A model generated the notes under the pieces. That model made no database searches and had not been told where the DNA came from. It was given only the letters and a program-made list of their open reading frames with translations. Positions 45,886-58,913 of a DNA stretch of 64,000 bases are shown one piece after another. This DNA comes from Balaenoptera acutorostrata. Taxonomy: Eukaryota > Chordata > Mammalia > Artiodactyla > Balaenopteridae. A program made the translations under genes and the position numbers. The stretch covers positions 48,730,910 through 48,794,909 of the forward strand of contig NC_080067.1 in NCBI RefSeq assembly GCF_949987535.1, in the 5' to 3' direction. Position 1 is the first letter of the stretch, and each line of letters opens with the position of its first letter.

Positions 45886-48800
45886 TGGGTGTCTCTGTTT
45901 TTAGACACCTAAAGGTAATTTTGTCCTTAACTATTCCAATAAATTTACATCAAATCCTTATCCTCTATCCTGGGATAGTCCCTTCCCAACATATTCCTGA
46001 GGGTTAACTTCTTTTACACAACTTATGTTCTGATTTATATTAATAATCATTTTGCCATTTTTGGCTAGACAAATTTTAATCACTCTTAATGAGAAAATCC
46101 TAAGATAGACTATTCATGGCTTTACTGGAGCCTAAAGCAGTGTTCTAAACAGCTTGCATCCAAGATTGAACTTTGACCATATTTTGACTTCCTTGCTTCC
46201 TTAAGTTCCAGCTACTCTTCCAAGCTCAGTACTCCAGCATCCCAGTCTATTCAAGTTACATATATACACCCATTAAATTCCTCTGGTGCTTAAGTTAGGA
46301 ATACATGGTTTCCCTTACATATATCCAAATTTCATCAGCTATGTGAATAAAGAACCACAAGCTTGAATCTATAAATTCTTTAGCTCAAAGCAGAGATTGA
46401 GAATCTGGACTTCCTGTGAACATGCTAAAAATTTTTCTTCTGAGCTGCAGTGCTGTGGTAGCCAAAAGCAAATGTTGAGCTTGATCCTTTAGAATGCCAG
46501 CTTATAATATTAGTAGAATGTATAGTTTCACTAGGTTCAAGGTAAGGAAATTCTTCAGAAAGATTGAGGCTCTGAGAATTTGAGAGTTTTATGTAAGAGA
46601 ATTATAAAATCACAGAGTGTATCAAAATATCAACTCCCACTGAGTCTCACTTGTCTGCTGAGGCAGATTCTCTTGCTAGAAGATGTTTTAATTTCTCAAT
46701 ATAAGAGACATACCATTCAAAAAGAAGGAGTCAAATTGTCCCTATGGCACATGTTCCCTATACTTAGATTTTGTATTTTTCCCCCAGACATGCAATTAAG
46801 TCATAATTCAGCATGCACCATGTTCATTTACAAAGTCAAACTTAAAATATACATAATTGAAAAATTTTATAATTTATTTATATCAGCAAAAATGTGTAGA
46901 TATATGGTAGGAATCGATTCCTAGTGATATAAACCAAATACACAAAAGTATAGTTTATTATTTTTAAACAGTATTAGATAATATACCATCTTTTATTAAA
47001 CAGTAAAACCTAATATATTTCTGTGAAACACAGATACACATGCTTTATATATGAATGAAATATAAAATAAAGCATAAGCAATGAGAAATAAGTTTTAGAT
47101 TCAGCTGTGTCAATAAATATATGATGCATAAATATTTATTGAGTTAAATATGATAGTTCACACCATTGAGGACTTTTCTTATAATTTCACCAAATGGGAA
47201 CTCAATTGATGCAAACTAAATGGTTCTGAGATTATATTAACTCCTGGAATAACATATAGATAAAAATATGAAATAGGGATCCTGCAATGGATTTACCTTA
47301 TGAAATCTTATCATTCAACTCCTTAAACATAATTCCTCATGTTATTCCAGGAGACATCCCCTTCATCAAAGCTTGAGAAAAATATTGGTTTTGAAAACAC
47401 CTACATCTTTGAAGAGTGCATAGTGGATATTTTCTGAAGACTGGAGATACAGGAGGGAGACATAATAGTTGAAATAATCTCTCTGCCTTTTTGTATTAAC
47501 AGTAGGATCCCAGCATACTAGGAGTCAAGTAGTAGGGTTAACAATAGAGGAAACGTAGGGATGATTTGAGTAAATGGCAGGAGAGCTAGCATGGATATCA
47601 GCATAGTCTAATAAGGTATTTTTTGAATTAACTAATTGATCATGGAGTTTTCAGGATCTAAATAGACAGCTCACAAAAGGCCATATTGATTTGCATAAGT
47701 AAAAAATTCTAGTTCCACTAGCATAAAGCCACTCACTTTCAAGAACTCTGTTTTGAGTTCACCCACTTGGAATAACTTCAGTGAAGGGAGATGTTGATGA
47801 AGGACACTGCAGTAAGAACACAATTACATTCTGTGAACTTTTTATCCAAGTCTCCATGTCATTGGCCAGTGGATATTAACCAAGGTAATTTTACTGGAAA
47901 AGGAAATAACCAATATTTTGGATTATTGGACTTTGAAAACTGAACAAAAACTAATTTCTGACAACCTAGGATGCAAGTGTGGTCCGTTAGTTAAATGGAA
48001 GTTTCTGTGTAGATCACAGAATTTTAACCAATATGCAGCTTGCAATAGATCAAATAAGATCTAGATCAGAACAAATTCCTACAGTGACTTCCAGATCTGC
48101 AAAGTTAAAAGTATTATGGAAAATTTAGCAAGCCAAGATCCTTAGAACTCCTTCCCTATGAAAAGAATGAAATGAAAGCAATCCCATGATCCTAAGGACT
48201 GCAAAGATTAGTACCAATGTCAAAATTTTGAAAAATGTTTTTGTTGCATGATTTCTATCACTTTCTTGAACAGATTTTATAATTGGAACACAGGTTAATC
48301 TTGGAGAAGATAAATGATTGTAATAAATTGAATAAAATGACAACTTTCAGTTGTAGCTGCTGTTCTAAATGAGATATCCTTCTTGGAGTTTTCAGTACAA
48401 TACAGACTCTTGTACTTTGCATGAAGTTATATGTTCTGGCAAATGCTTATTTTCTCTGTGACAACAGATCTCAAAGTGTGAACTGTGGGACCCTGATGGG
48501 AGATGTTTGCGTATGTGTGCATGTGTGTGTATGTATATGTGTTAGGGCTAAAGCAAGTTACTACTTTTTTATTTAATGTATAAGAGAAATCAAGAGATAT
48601 GGCTCCTGAAATTTTTCCTGGTGGCCGGTGAGGACAAAACTATAGTTATATAATATAGAATATTTGCCTTTTTCAGTTTGGTGACATTTGCACAAATGAT
48701 GCCTAAGAAGTAGTGGGTAAGACTGTTGGCACATTAGAACAAATCATTCTAGTGGTCCTTAAGAGAAGGAAATTAATATGGTGCTTGAGGACAGAAATTA

Positions 48801-49598
48801 ATGTATCAATGCTTTGCAAGTTCTGAAGAAAATAATGTTTAACCTTAGTTTTTTCTGTTTTTTTTTTAATTTTAAATTTTTTTCAAAAGAAGCTGTCCCT
48901 GAAATATACAGACAAGAGATAGAGAGTCCCAAGCACAGAAGAAAGAATATTATGTTGCACGTATGATCTATCCAGAAGTTTGTCTGAACATACAATTGCA
49001 AATTGCAACAACATACCCACATTTTTCAGGAAGCTCTAGGGTAGCAGAGGTGACAGGGAGGAAATGAAGATCCACCAAGAGTTGAATCCACTCTTGCAAC
49101 TTCTCTGACTTGGAAAGCTAGTTTCAATGACTCTCCAGCATTTCTGAACCATTAGGTAACACAAAGGAGTCTAGGTAATACTGGATTCCTCATTTATAAT
49201 GTAGTATTATTACTTAATGTAGCTATAAAGCTGAAGTATGTTATTTAGAATACATTTACATTGAGCTGGACTCTAACTTCTTTGGTTAAAAATTTGATTA
49301 TAAGTATTATATTACTAAAACTGGAATATTGTTTCATCCTAGAGTTGGAAAACAGGCAAGACTTATTTTTATACCTTGCCCACTAACAAATGGTAAATTA
49401 TAAATGCTTTGTAAAGTAATATTACTGACAGTGGTGCAACTATTGCTACTATTTAAGTTTTTATTGCTATTATATCAGAGTACTTGTCAATGTGAGATAT
49501 AAGACAAGTTTATTCATTGCTAACTATTTTATACTTTTAGGAAAATTAAAAGTATTTTTGCTTTTCCATCCTTGGTTTATAATTTAAAATAATAACTG
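45886..49598. other. Unique AT-rich DNA
   Basis: About 3.7 kb with no recognised repeat or gene. The 114-aa frame at 46580-46924 (plus) and the 72- to 74-aa minus frames show no motif. A small inverted repeat (TCAATAAATAT arms at 47110-47120 and 47132-47142) and a TG-rich run near 48505-48541 are present. Confidence 0.5.
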
Positions 49599-49685
49599 TT
49601 ATTATAAATTATATTTATAATTATAATTTATTATAATTATAAATTTATAATATAATTTATAATATTATAAATTATATTTATAATT
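49599..49685. repeat. 87-bp A/T-only block with repeated and self-complementary units
   Basis: There is no G or C from 49599 to 49685. A 22-base unit starting ATTATAAATTATATTTATAA is perfect at 49601-49622 and 49664-49685, and the sequence between them is largely self-complementary, so cruciform extrusion is possible. Confidence 0.95.
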
Positions 49686-50104
49686 CTTAGTATGTTTGTT
49701 TTGGAATAATTATTTTGTGTTTCTTTTGACATTATCAAAGAGGTCATTCTTCATTTCTTCTACTAAAAAAGAACTATTACCTCATGGAATTATTTAATAA
49801 ACATTAAATTCATCCTCATATATAAAAAATTTGTATTTTCAGGAGAAAGTTTTGTATGTAACTGCCATAGAATATTATTATTATGTAAAATATTGTTTTG
49901 TCTTAGAATAGCTTCAAGAGGAATTATATTCGAAAATAGGAACATTCTTTAAATATTGTGAAATCATACTATCAACTAGCATGAGGGCATTTTTTATAGA
50001 TGTTTCCTAAATTTGTACTGAATAAAATGGTTACACTATGTAATGACTATCATTTATTTTATTAAACCTTAATCCAAATAGTTGCTTTTTACCAGTTAGT
50101 TGTA
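49686..50104. other. Unique AT-rich DNA
   Basis: No recognised feature. Confidence 0.5.
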
Positions 50105-53100
50105 TTCATTCATTTTAAACTGAACTTCTTTATTTTGAGATAATTTTAGATTCACAGCCAGTTGTACAAATCATATTGAGAGATACCATGTACTCTGCAC
50201 TTATTTTCACCCAGTAGAAATATCTTGTGAAACTATAGTACAATATTATAACCAGGATATTGGTATTGGTACAGTCATGATGCAGGACATTTTCATCACC
50301 ACAAGCAACTATCTCATTGCCTTTTTATAGCCACATTAACTTCCCTTCTGTCCTCACAGCCATCTTAACTCCTGACAATCACTAACGTTATCCATTTCTA
50401 AAATTATGTCATTTCAAGAATGTTTTAAAAATGGAATGATATAAAATGTGAACTTTAGATATTGGCCTTTTTCACTCAGTGTAAGTCTCAAAATACATCC
50501 AGTTTGCTGTATGTATCAAGAATTTGTTCTTTTCATTGTAGAGTAGCATCCATGGTATAGATGTACCACAGTTTGATTAACCATTCTGCCATTAAAGGGG
50601 TGGGTTCCAGCTTTTGGCTAATACAAATAAAGTTGTTATAAATATTTTAGCACAGATTTTTGTGTGAACATAGCTTTCATTTATCTAAAGTAAATACCAA
50701 AGTGTGTAATTGCTAGGTTGTATGGTAGTTACATGATTGATATTATAAGGATCTACCAAACTTTTCCAGAGAGCTTATACAAATTGATAAACCTTCCAAC
50801 AAAGCATGAGTGATCCAGTTTCTTCATATCCTCTCCAGGATTTGGTTTTCACTGTTTTTTGTTTCAACCATTCTAATAGGTATATAGTGATATTGTATTG
50901 TGGTTTTAATTTGCACTTCCCTAATGTCTAATGATGTTCAACATCTTTTCATGTAATTTTTTGGCATCTCTGCATCTTATTTAGTAAAATATCTCTTTAT
51001 GTCTTTTGTCCATTTTCTAGCTGGGATTTTTGTTTATTTGTTTTACTGTTGGGATTTGAGAGTTCTTTAGGTATTCTACATACTAGTCCTTGTATTCTAG
51101 ATAGGTGACTTGCAAATATATTCTCCTAGTCTATGGTTTATCTTCATTCTTTTTCACAGTGTTTAGCTGAGCAAAGATTTTTTAATCTTTATGAAGTCCA
51201 ATTTATCAATTTTTGCTTTGATGGATCATATTGTGATGTCAATTCTAAGTACTTTTTGCCTTGCCCTAGATACGCAAAGATTTTCTCCAAAGTTGTTTTT
51301 CGTTTATTTGTTTTGTTTTGTTTGTTTGTTTGTTTTCCCTTATGGAAGTGCAATTGCTCCAGCACCATTACTTGAGAAGGCTATCTTTCCTCATTTGAAT
51401 TACATTTGAACCTTTGACAAAAATCATCTGTGCATATATGTGTAGCTCTATTTCTGGTTTCTTAATTCTACTCCATTGTCCTATGTGCCTATGCCTCCAC
51501 CACATAGAGTCTTGGTTAATACAGCCATATATTTTTTATTAATATAGCCATTGTTTTTTTGCAATCAGGCAGTGTGGGGGCCACCCAGAATCCAGGAGTA
51601 AGGTGGTACTCTAAATTGTCAGCACCGCACTGGGACCCCGTGCTGTCTCCAGGCAGGTTTTTTTTTTTTTTTAATTAATTTATTTATTTATTTATTTTTG
51701 GCTGCATTAGGTCTTCGGTGCTGCACGCGGGCTTTCTCTAGTTGCGGCGAGCGGGGGCTACTTTTCGTTGCGTTGTGCAGGCTTCTCGTTACAGTGGCTT
51801 CTCTTGTTGCCGAGCATGGGTTCTAGGCACGCGGGCTTCAGTAGTTGTGGCATGTGGGCTCAGTAGTTGTGGCTCGTGGGCTCTAGAGCTCAGGCTCAGT
51901 AGTTGTGGTGCACAGGCTTAGTTGCTCCGTGGCATGTGGGATCTTCCTGGACCAGGGATCGAACCTGTGTCCCCTGCATTGGCAGGAGGATTCTTAACTA
52001 CTGTGCCAGTCTTGAAATCCAGTAGATTGATTACTCTCAACTTATTCTTCTTTTCCAAAATTGTTTCAGCTACTTCCTTTGCTTTTCCATACAGATTTAA
52101 AAATAATTTTATCCATACTTTAAAAGTCTTACTGAGATTTTGATAGGAAATGTTTTAAACTTTTATATCAACTTAGGGAGAATTGGCATCTTCATTATTT
52201 TTGACTGTACCAGTCCATAAGCACAGTGCCTTCATTTATTTAGATTTTATGAGTTTCTTACATCAGTGTTTTATAGTCTTCAGTATATAAATTCTGTAAA
52301 AGTTTTTTTAGAATTTCTCCTAATTTTTTTGAGTGTTTGTATCTGGTAATGAATTGTTAGTTTCACTGTGCATGTGTTCATTGCTACTATATAGAAATAC
52401 AATTGTTCTTTTTCTGTTTACCTTAGTATATAGAAATATAATTGTTCTTTGTATATTTATTTTGTATCCTACAAACTTACTCAGCTAACTTATTAGTTCT
52501 AGTATACTGCTGTAGATTCCTTAGGGTTTTCTATATAGACAATAATTTCATCTGAAAATAGGAAAAGTTATTTTTCTTCTTTTCTGATTCTGGTAATATG
52601 CTTTTTATTTTCTTGCACTGCCTAGAATTTCCAATACTATAGAGAGTAAGAGTGGTGAGAGTGGGCGATCTTGCCTTGTTTCAGATATTAAAGGGAAAGA
52701 TATTCGGTCTTTCATCATTGGGTACAGTTAGTTGTAGATTTTATTTAGGTGTTATTTATCAAATTGAAGAAGTTCTCTATTCCTGTTTTTCAGAGAGTTT
52801 TTTTTTTTTTTTTAACATGGGTGGATGTTGAATTTTTTCAAATATTTTTTCCACATTGATGGATAGTATTGTATAATTTTTATTAGCCTCTTAATAAGAT
52901 ATTTTACATTGACTGATTTTGAATATTGAATAAACTCCATTTGTTCATGATGTATAATTTTTTGCATGTTGCTGAACTCTGGTAATTTTTTTTCTTATGA
53001 CTACTGCATCTATATCCATGAGGGTTATTGGTCTGTAGTTTTCTTACTTTGTACTGACATGGTCTGTTTTTTTGTATTAGGGTCACACAAGCTTATAAAA

Positions 53101-53805
53101 CTACTTGGAAAGTGTTCTCTATGTTTCTGTATCTGGAAAAAGTTGTGAAGAATTTATGTTAACTTTTCTTTAAACTTTTTATAGAATATTCCAGTCCATC
53201 TGGGCCAGGAGATTTTTTTAAAGGAATTTTTTTTAAATCAGTAATTCAGTTTCCTTAATAGTTATAATTTATAATTAAAATAATCTCTTTCATATTGTGT
53301 GAATTGTGTTAGTTGGTGATTTGGGGGAATTTGGTCCATTTGATCTAAGTCATAAAATTTCTGTGTAGAGTTCTTTGTATCATTTTAAAAAATATTTTTG
53401 GTGTCTGCAGTGTCTGTAGTAATATCCCCTATTTTATTCCTGATACTGATAATTTGTGTTTCCTTTTTTCCTTTACATTATTCATAGAGGTTTGTCAATT
53501 TTATTGTCATTTTGAAACAAGGCAACTTTTTGTTATTTATTTTCTTTATTGTTTTTCTTTTTAAAATTTTGATGATTTCTGCTCTTATATTTATTGCTTT
53601 CTTCCTTCTTCTTACCTTACTGTTATTTTCTTTTCCTTTTTCTAGGTCCTAGAGGTGGGAATTTAGATTACTGATTTGATATTTTCTATCTTTTTCAATA
53701 TATAATGCAGTGCTGAAGTTTTCCTTTTTAGTATAGCTTTAGCTGTGTCTCCCAACTTTGTTAGATTGTATTTTCATTTTTATTTGCTTCAATATAGTTT
53801 CCTTT
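50105..53805 (-). repeat. Ancient L1M, minus strand: 3'UTR through ORF2 linker region
   Basis: In plus order it starts with an L1M 3' end ('tttattttgagataatttta'), then ORF2 C-terminus ('ccattctgccattaaagggg', 'gagtgatccagtttcttcat'), the segment around 'caatttatcaatttttgctt', the RT core (complement of the FADD region near 52530-52560) and the endonuclease-RT linker ('gcttcaatatagtttccttt'). It is the most diverged long L1 here. A SINE interrupts it (51658-52010), and a 39-bp period tandem duplication lies at 52388-52465. Confidence 0.8.
51658..52010 (-). mobile_element. CHR-type SINE, minus strand, slightly 5'-truncated
   Basis: Poly(T) at 51658-51672, (TTTA)n, then the SINE body, including the B-box complement (gggatcgaacctg) near 51954, ending at 'actgtgcca' so that about the first dozen bases are missing. 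It carries an alternative middle region ('gttctaggcacgcgggcttc', 'cagtagttgtggc' repeated), a different subfamily from the copies at 7315, 10133 and 59464. The left side has an extra block (51576-51657) before L1M sequence resumes. A clear target duplication was not found. Confidence 0.9.
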
Positions 53806-53812
53806 TCTGGCC

Positions 53813-54790
53813 TTATAGAATGAGTTGGGAAGTATTTTATTCTGTATTTTTTAGAAGCGTTTGAGAAGGATTGGTATTAATTCTTTTTTAAATGATTGTG
53901 GATTCACCAGGTAATGTTTCTGGGCCTGGGCTTTGGTTTGTGATAATCTTTTTATTACTGTTTCAACTCAGGTTTTCTATTTCTTTCTGAGTCAGTTTTC
54001 ATAGCTTGTGTCTTATTAATAATGTGCCCATTTTACTAGGTTACCTAATTTGTTAGCATGCAGTTTTTATTATTGTTTTATTACCTTATAATCTTCTTTA
54101 TATTCATAAGTTTGGTAGCAATAACCACTCTTTTATTTCTTATTTTAATAAATTGGTCTTCTCAGTCTTTCTCCTCTCTTTCTATCATTCCAGCTAAAAG
54201 TTTTTGTTCTTCTTTGATGTTCTCAGGGAAACAACTTTTGGTTTCAATGATTTTTCTTTATTGTTTTTAATGTTCTGTATTGGATTTACTCCTTTTCTAA
54301 TATTTATTATTTCCATCCTTATTTCTTTTCTTCTTCTTCCTTTGGATTTATATCTCTCCTTTTTTCCCTAGTTTATTAACACAGAAGGACAGATTACTGA
54401 TTTAAGATATTTCTTTTTATAATGTAGCTATTTAACATTATAAACTTCCCTCTCAGCACTATTTTAGTTGCATACCACAAATTTTGGAATGCTGCATTTT
54501 TTGTTTTTTTTCCATCTCAAAGTATTTTCTAGTTTCTTCTGTGATTTATTCATTGAGTCATTGGCTATATAATAGTGTATTGTTTAATTAACATATATTT
54601 GTGAATTTCAGAAATTTTCTTCTGTTATTCTTTTTAATTTTATTCTTGTGTGGTCAAGAGAATATACTTTGTAAGATGTCAATTATTTTAAATCTATTGA
54701 TCCTTATTTTATGGCCTTATATCTAGTCTGTCCTGGAGAATGTTCCATATATGCTTGAAAAGAATGTGTATTCTGCTTTTGATAACTAGT
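53813..54790 (-). repeat. Second ancient L1M segment, minus strand, overlapping the first in content
   Basis: It restarts at the RT finger region ('ggccttatagaatgagttgg') that the first segment already covered near 53080, and goes on through the linker into the endonuclease ('tggagaatgttccatatatg', 'gtgtattctgctttt'). About 0.7 kb of the L1 map is therefore present twice, in the same orientation, but well diverged between the two. Confidence 0.75.
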
Positions 54791-55044
54791 GTTTCTTTCT
54801 GTTCTTCCAAGTGGATACTCTCCATTGACCTATCTTGAAGGTAGCTGATTTTTCTTCTATCAGTTCAGATCTGCTATCCATCCCCTCTCTGATGTTTCTG
54901 CAGGTTACCATAAGATCAACATCAAGTAACTTTGACACTGCACCTTGACCCTCCCCCATGCCTCCTCACAATGGAGTTTGGGAACATGGAAGAATAGCGG
55001 GTCAATTTTGTGGTTTCCAGACTTTTATACCTGTCTTCATTGAC
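54791..55044. other. Unique DNA
   Basis: No recognised feature. Confidence 0.5.
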
Positions 55045-55625
55045 TCCTTAATTCATTCAAACAAAGATTTATTGAGCACTCTATGTGCATCAGCTGCTCT
55101 TCTAGGATGTATCAACAAAAAGCCCAGAAAATATCCATGTTGACATTCTTTAGGAGGTAGACTGGAAATAAACAAATACACACACATACTGTTACTGTTA
55201 AAGTAAAAGAAATAGATCTGATACAGAGTCAGATTTGTTCTTCCCTATTACAATATCAGGCATCTCTATGCTCTTTTAGAAAGGAAAAAAAGTAATGGAG
55301 AGCTGTAGACACAGATACTATTGTTTTATATAGAATAATTAACACAATACTTTTTGAGAAGCTTTCCCATAAACAGTGACCTGAATAAAATGAGGGAGGC
55401 TGCTAGGCAGGGATATGGAGGGTTGAGGGAGCATTAAAGCAGAGGCAAGGGCAAGTACAAATTACTAAATAGGAACAAAATTGGAGAGTTCAAAGAATAG
55501 CAAAGTTCACAAACAGTATGACTGGATCCCAGTGGGAAAAAAAATGGTGAAGAAAGCAGAGTTTGAAGGAAACCAGATCCTATAAGGCCTCGTAAGCCAT
55601 GCTAGAAACTTAAATTAGTTTTTAT
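55045..55625 (-). repeat. L2-like LINE 3' region, minus strand
   Basis: 'taattcattcaaacaaagat' and 'ttattgagcactctatgtgc' open the complement of an L2 3' end. 'ggaggtagactggaaataaa', 'agcagaggcaagggcaagta' and 'cctataaggcctcgtaagcc' follow in the expected order over about 580 bases. This is the best L2 of the window. Confidence 0.75.
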
Positions 55626-58612
55626 TTATTTTCATTTAGTTTTAAAGAAAATTATACATCTTAAAAGAAAAATTCAGAAAGTAGAATTTTGGGGAAATTT
55701 GCCTTCTGAATATATTACACGTACCTGAAAACAATATATAGCTCAAACCAAATTAAATGATCAAGCTTAAAATTACTCCTGAATCATAACTGGCCTATTT
55801 CTACAGTCAGTAAGTACAAAATGACTAGTACAATTTAATTATTCAAGATTACCCTTCAACTCTCACTTTTCATTTTAATTTCATGGGGACTGTTATTAAG
55901 TATTGACCTCTTAATTGTCTTTAGAATATCTACTAAAATTCATTTTCCAGGATAAATTTATTCCATCAAAATTGTTATAGTAATAAATACATGCAAGAGA
56001 AATAAAGCAATAAATTTACTATTGTAAATTTTAAACTATTTGTTTCTCTTTAATGTTCTCAAATCCTGGTGTCCATTCATATCTAGATGAATTTTACTCT
56101 TTGTAATCCTGAAATAAATACAATTTTTCATCACTTTTTTCACTTAACATTATATCATTTTATTATTGTGCTGTTGTATCCATTCTATGCCTAAACCCGC
56201 AATTATAGTAAAGAACAACTGTATGTTACCAACTCAATAATGCAAGTTATATTTCATAATCAATACAGGGTACCTAATATAATATTAATTTACACATTAT
56301 ATTTATTATACAGGAAAATTAATTTGTAATTCAATTTGTCCTCATAGAATAAGGGTAAATTTTACTCTGGTAGCCTTGCTTCAGTAACCTCATTATAGAC
56401 TTTACCTTAGCACTAGGTGAGTTTTTCTAAGATTTTGCACTGATTGAAATTTGACATGAAACAAAGGATATATATTTTCTTTCCGCACCAGTTTATAATT
56501 TCAGAATTCAAATGTGCTATTGTATAGCACTTCATTGGTTGAAAAAAATTTAATCCTGTCTAAAGGCAGTAGCAATGCATATTCAAAATGTTTCAAATGC
56601 TGTACCATAATTGTACATTTCCTAGTCCTGTTATGATTGCAGAATAAATATACTTTCATTTCAGTTTGTTATTTTAGAGATATGTCTTGTGGGTAAGAAA
56701 GAAAGTAATAATTTCTTGTCACAAGAAAGCTATAATTATGTGTATTTATATTTAACCTTTGTGGGTGCTATTCATTAGCATCTAGTTGTGCCCGCATGGT
56801 TTATATTTTGATACACAACTTTTGTATAATGCCTGTAATGATTATGGTAATCTTTGACTTGGAACTTTTTTTTCTTTAAAAGTACTGCATTAGTGTCAGA
56901 GTGCAAACTTCGAAAAACAAGGTTCCGGTGGCAGCCACACCTTTTTCTACTATTATAATAAATTCAATCATGTGAATACCACTTTTAGAAAACATCTGCT
57001 CTTTTGTTATAAAATTGTAAGATAACCCTGAAAGAACTGATCCTCAAGAGCAGATGCTGAAGAGGAAGAACATAGAACGGCACTGACTCAAGGGAAATCA
57101 AACTGATAAAATAAAAGGAGGGGAGAGATCTAGCTACCCTGAATTTTCACATCTTATAGTGACAAATAAAATTAAAATCCTTCTCATCAACTAGTTTTAC
57201 TGTCTTGTAGAGGCAAGTAGAGCACATCATCAAGAAGAAATCTGCATTCTTTTTTAAGTATCTGTTTGATTCCTTTCATCATTTGTCATCTCCTTCATGT
57301 AGATTATGTATTATTAACAATAACTTTTGTACAGGTTTTTGAAACTTGAAATGAATTTTGCCACCCTGACATATTTCTCAGTAGCTCATACACACTAATG
57401 TTTTGGATTTAGGGAATCACAACTGCTTTTATCCCTTAAAAATTTTTTTTTTAGATTTTGTTCTCACTTTTGAATGTGTTTATTGGAATAAAAAATAAGT
57501 AGAAAGTGCTAAAATTAGAGCAAAATAATCAGGATTCATTTTTGGCCTATGAATGGATTATTGTGTGATATGCTAATGGCTGAGGACAAGTCATTTTTGT
57601 CTTTCAGAGAGGGTAAAATAGGTGTTTTACCTCAAAACTTAAAATGTCATCTTTTTAGTTTCCAGATGTTCAAGTACTATGAACATTCAAAAAAGAAATA
57701 TAAAACAGAACATAAAATTTTCACATTTTATTTCACCCTACTACTAGACGTCATAACACTAATATTTATATTAAATATAACAATATATTCTGTTTGTACA
57801 TATGTGTGTATGTACACTTAGTACCTATGTCATAATCAATGATTGCCTATGTTATTTATAGTGATACTTCTCTTTTCTGGTACATATAATATGATTTTAT
57901 TTTGCAAACATCTAGTTGAACATTATTATCTTATATAACTCAAAGTGAATTACCTGACTCTTGATGGATCAACAATTGCACTAGGGTTCTGGTATTATAA
58001 TCTGGCTGAAAAGGCCAACCTCAATTTACAGTGCTTCTTACTAGAGAAGGTTCTTAGGGAAGAATGGATTTTCCACCCTGTTTGGGACTAATCTGTCTTC
58101 TGCTAAGAGCAGATCTTTCTTTCATTATCTTGTGGTAGATAAGCTGCTAGCCTAATATAGCACCCAATTTCTAAGTTTCTCAGGTACTCACTTACCTAAC
58201 ATAAATGTGGCCTTTTTATAATCCTCCTTTCTTCTAATTTGTTTGTTCTTACTTCTTTGCTTCTTCAGCAGTTTTCATAACACACTTACTTGAAAAAATT
58301 CACTGTGAATACAGCACTAATATTTACCCATTAATGTTAGTTACTCGCTAATACAATTCTCAGTTTGTTTCTCAATATAGATTTGTTAAAAACATTAAAA
58401 TGGTTATCCTTATTTAAAATATTTAAAGGATTCAACACCCATTAAGCATAAGCTCTTAAGAACTGCAAAGGTATAAACAAATAAAATGTGCTTTATTGTG
58501 ATTAGTAATTGAAGTCAATGATCATATAACAGATTTGCGATACTGAATGATATTGAGTTCAGTTTCTTTTTATAAGATTTTGAATATGATATTTATGTTC
58601 CAAATTATTTAC
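55626..58612. other. Unique AT-rich DNA, repeat-poor
   Basis: About 3 kb with no recognised repeat. Open frames (for example 57549-57821, 90 aa) lack motifs. Confidence 0.5.
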
Positions 58613-58913
58613 TGAAACTGATTTTTTATTGAAGTATAGTTGATTTACAGTATTTTGCCAATCTCTGCTGTACAGCAAAGTGACTCAGTTATATACATAT
58701 AGACATTCTTTCTTTATAGTCTTTTCCATTATGGTTTATCATAAGATATTGAATATATCAATAGTTCCCTGTGCTATATGGTAGGACCTTGTTGTTTATC
58801 CATCCTATATATAATAGTTTACATCTGCTAATCCCAGATTAGCAGGGGAGGAAAGTGGGTGGGGTGGGTAGGGAAGGACTGGGAGTTTGAGATTAACAGA
58901 TGAAACTGATTTT
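58613..58913 (-). mobile_element. Twin-primed (5'-inverted) short L1 with 13-bp target duplication
   Basis: TGAAACTGATTTT is perfect at 58613-58625 and 58901-58913. Inside, 58626 to about 58838 is a minus-strand L1 3' end ('ttattgaagtatagttgatt' to 'tttacatctgctaat'). About 58845-58900 is the adjacent part of the same L1 3'UTR in plus orientation ('actgggagtttgagattaac' then 'agatg'). The two parts meet near the same point of the L1 map, the signature of twin priming. The insertion is about 275 bases, purely 3'UTR, with no coding. Confidence 0.9.
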
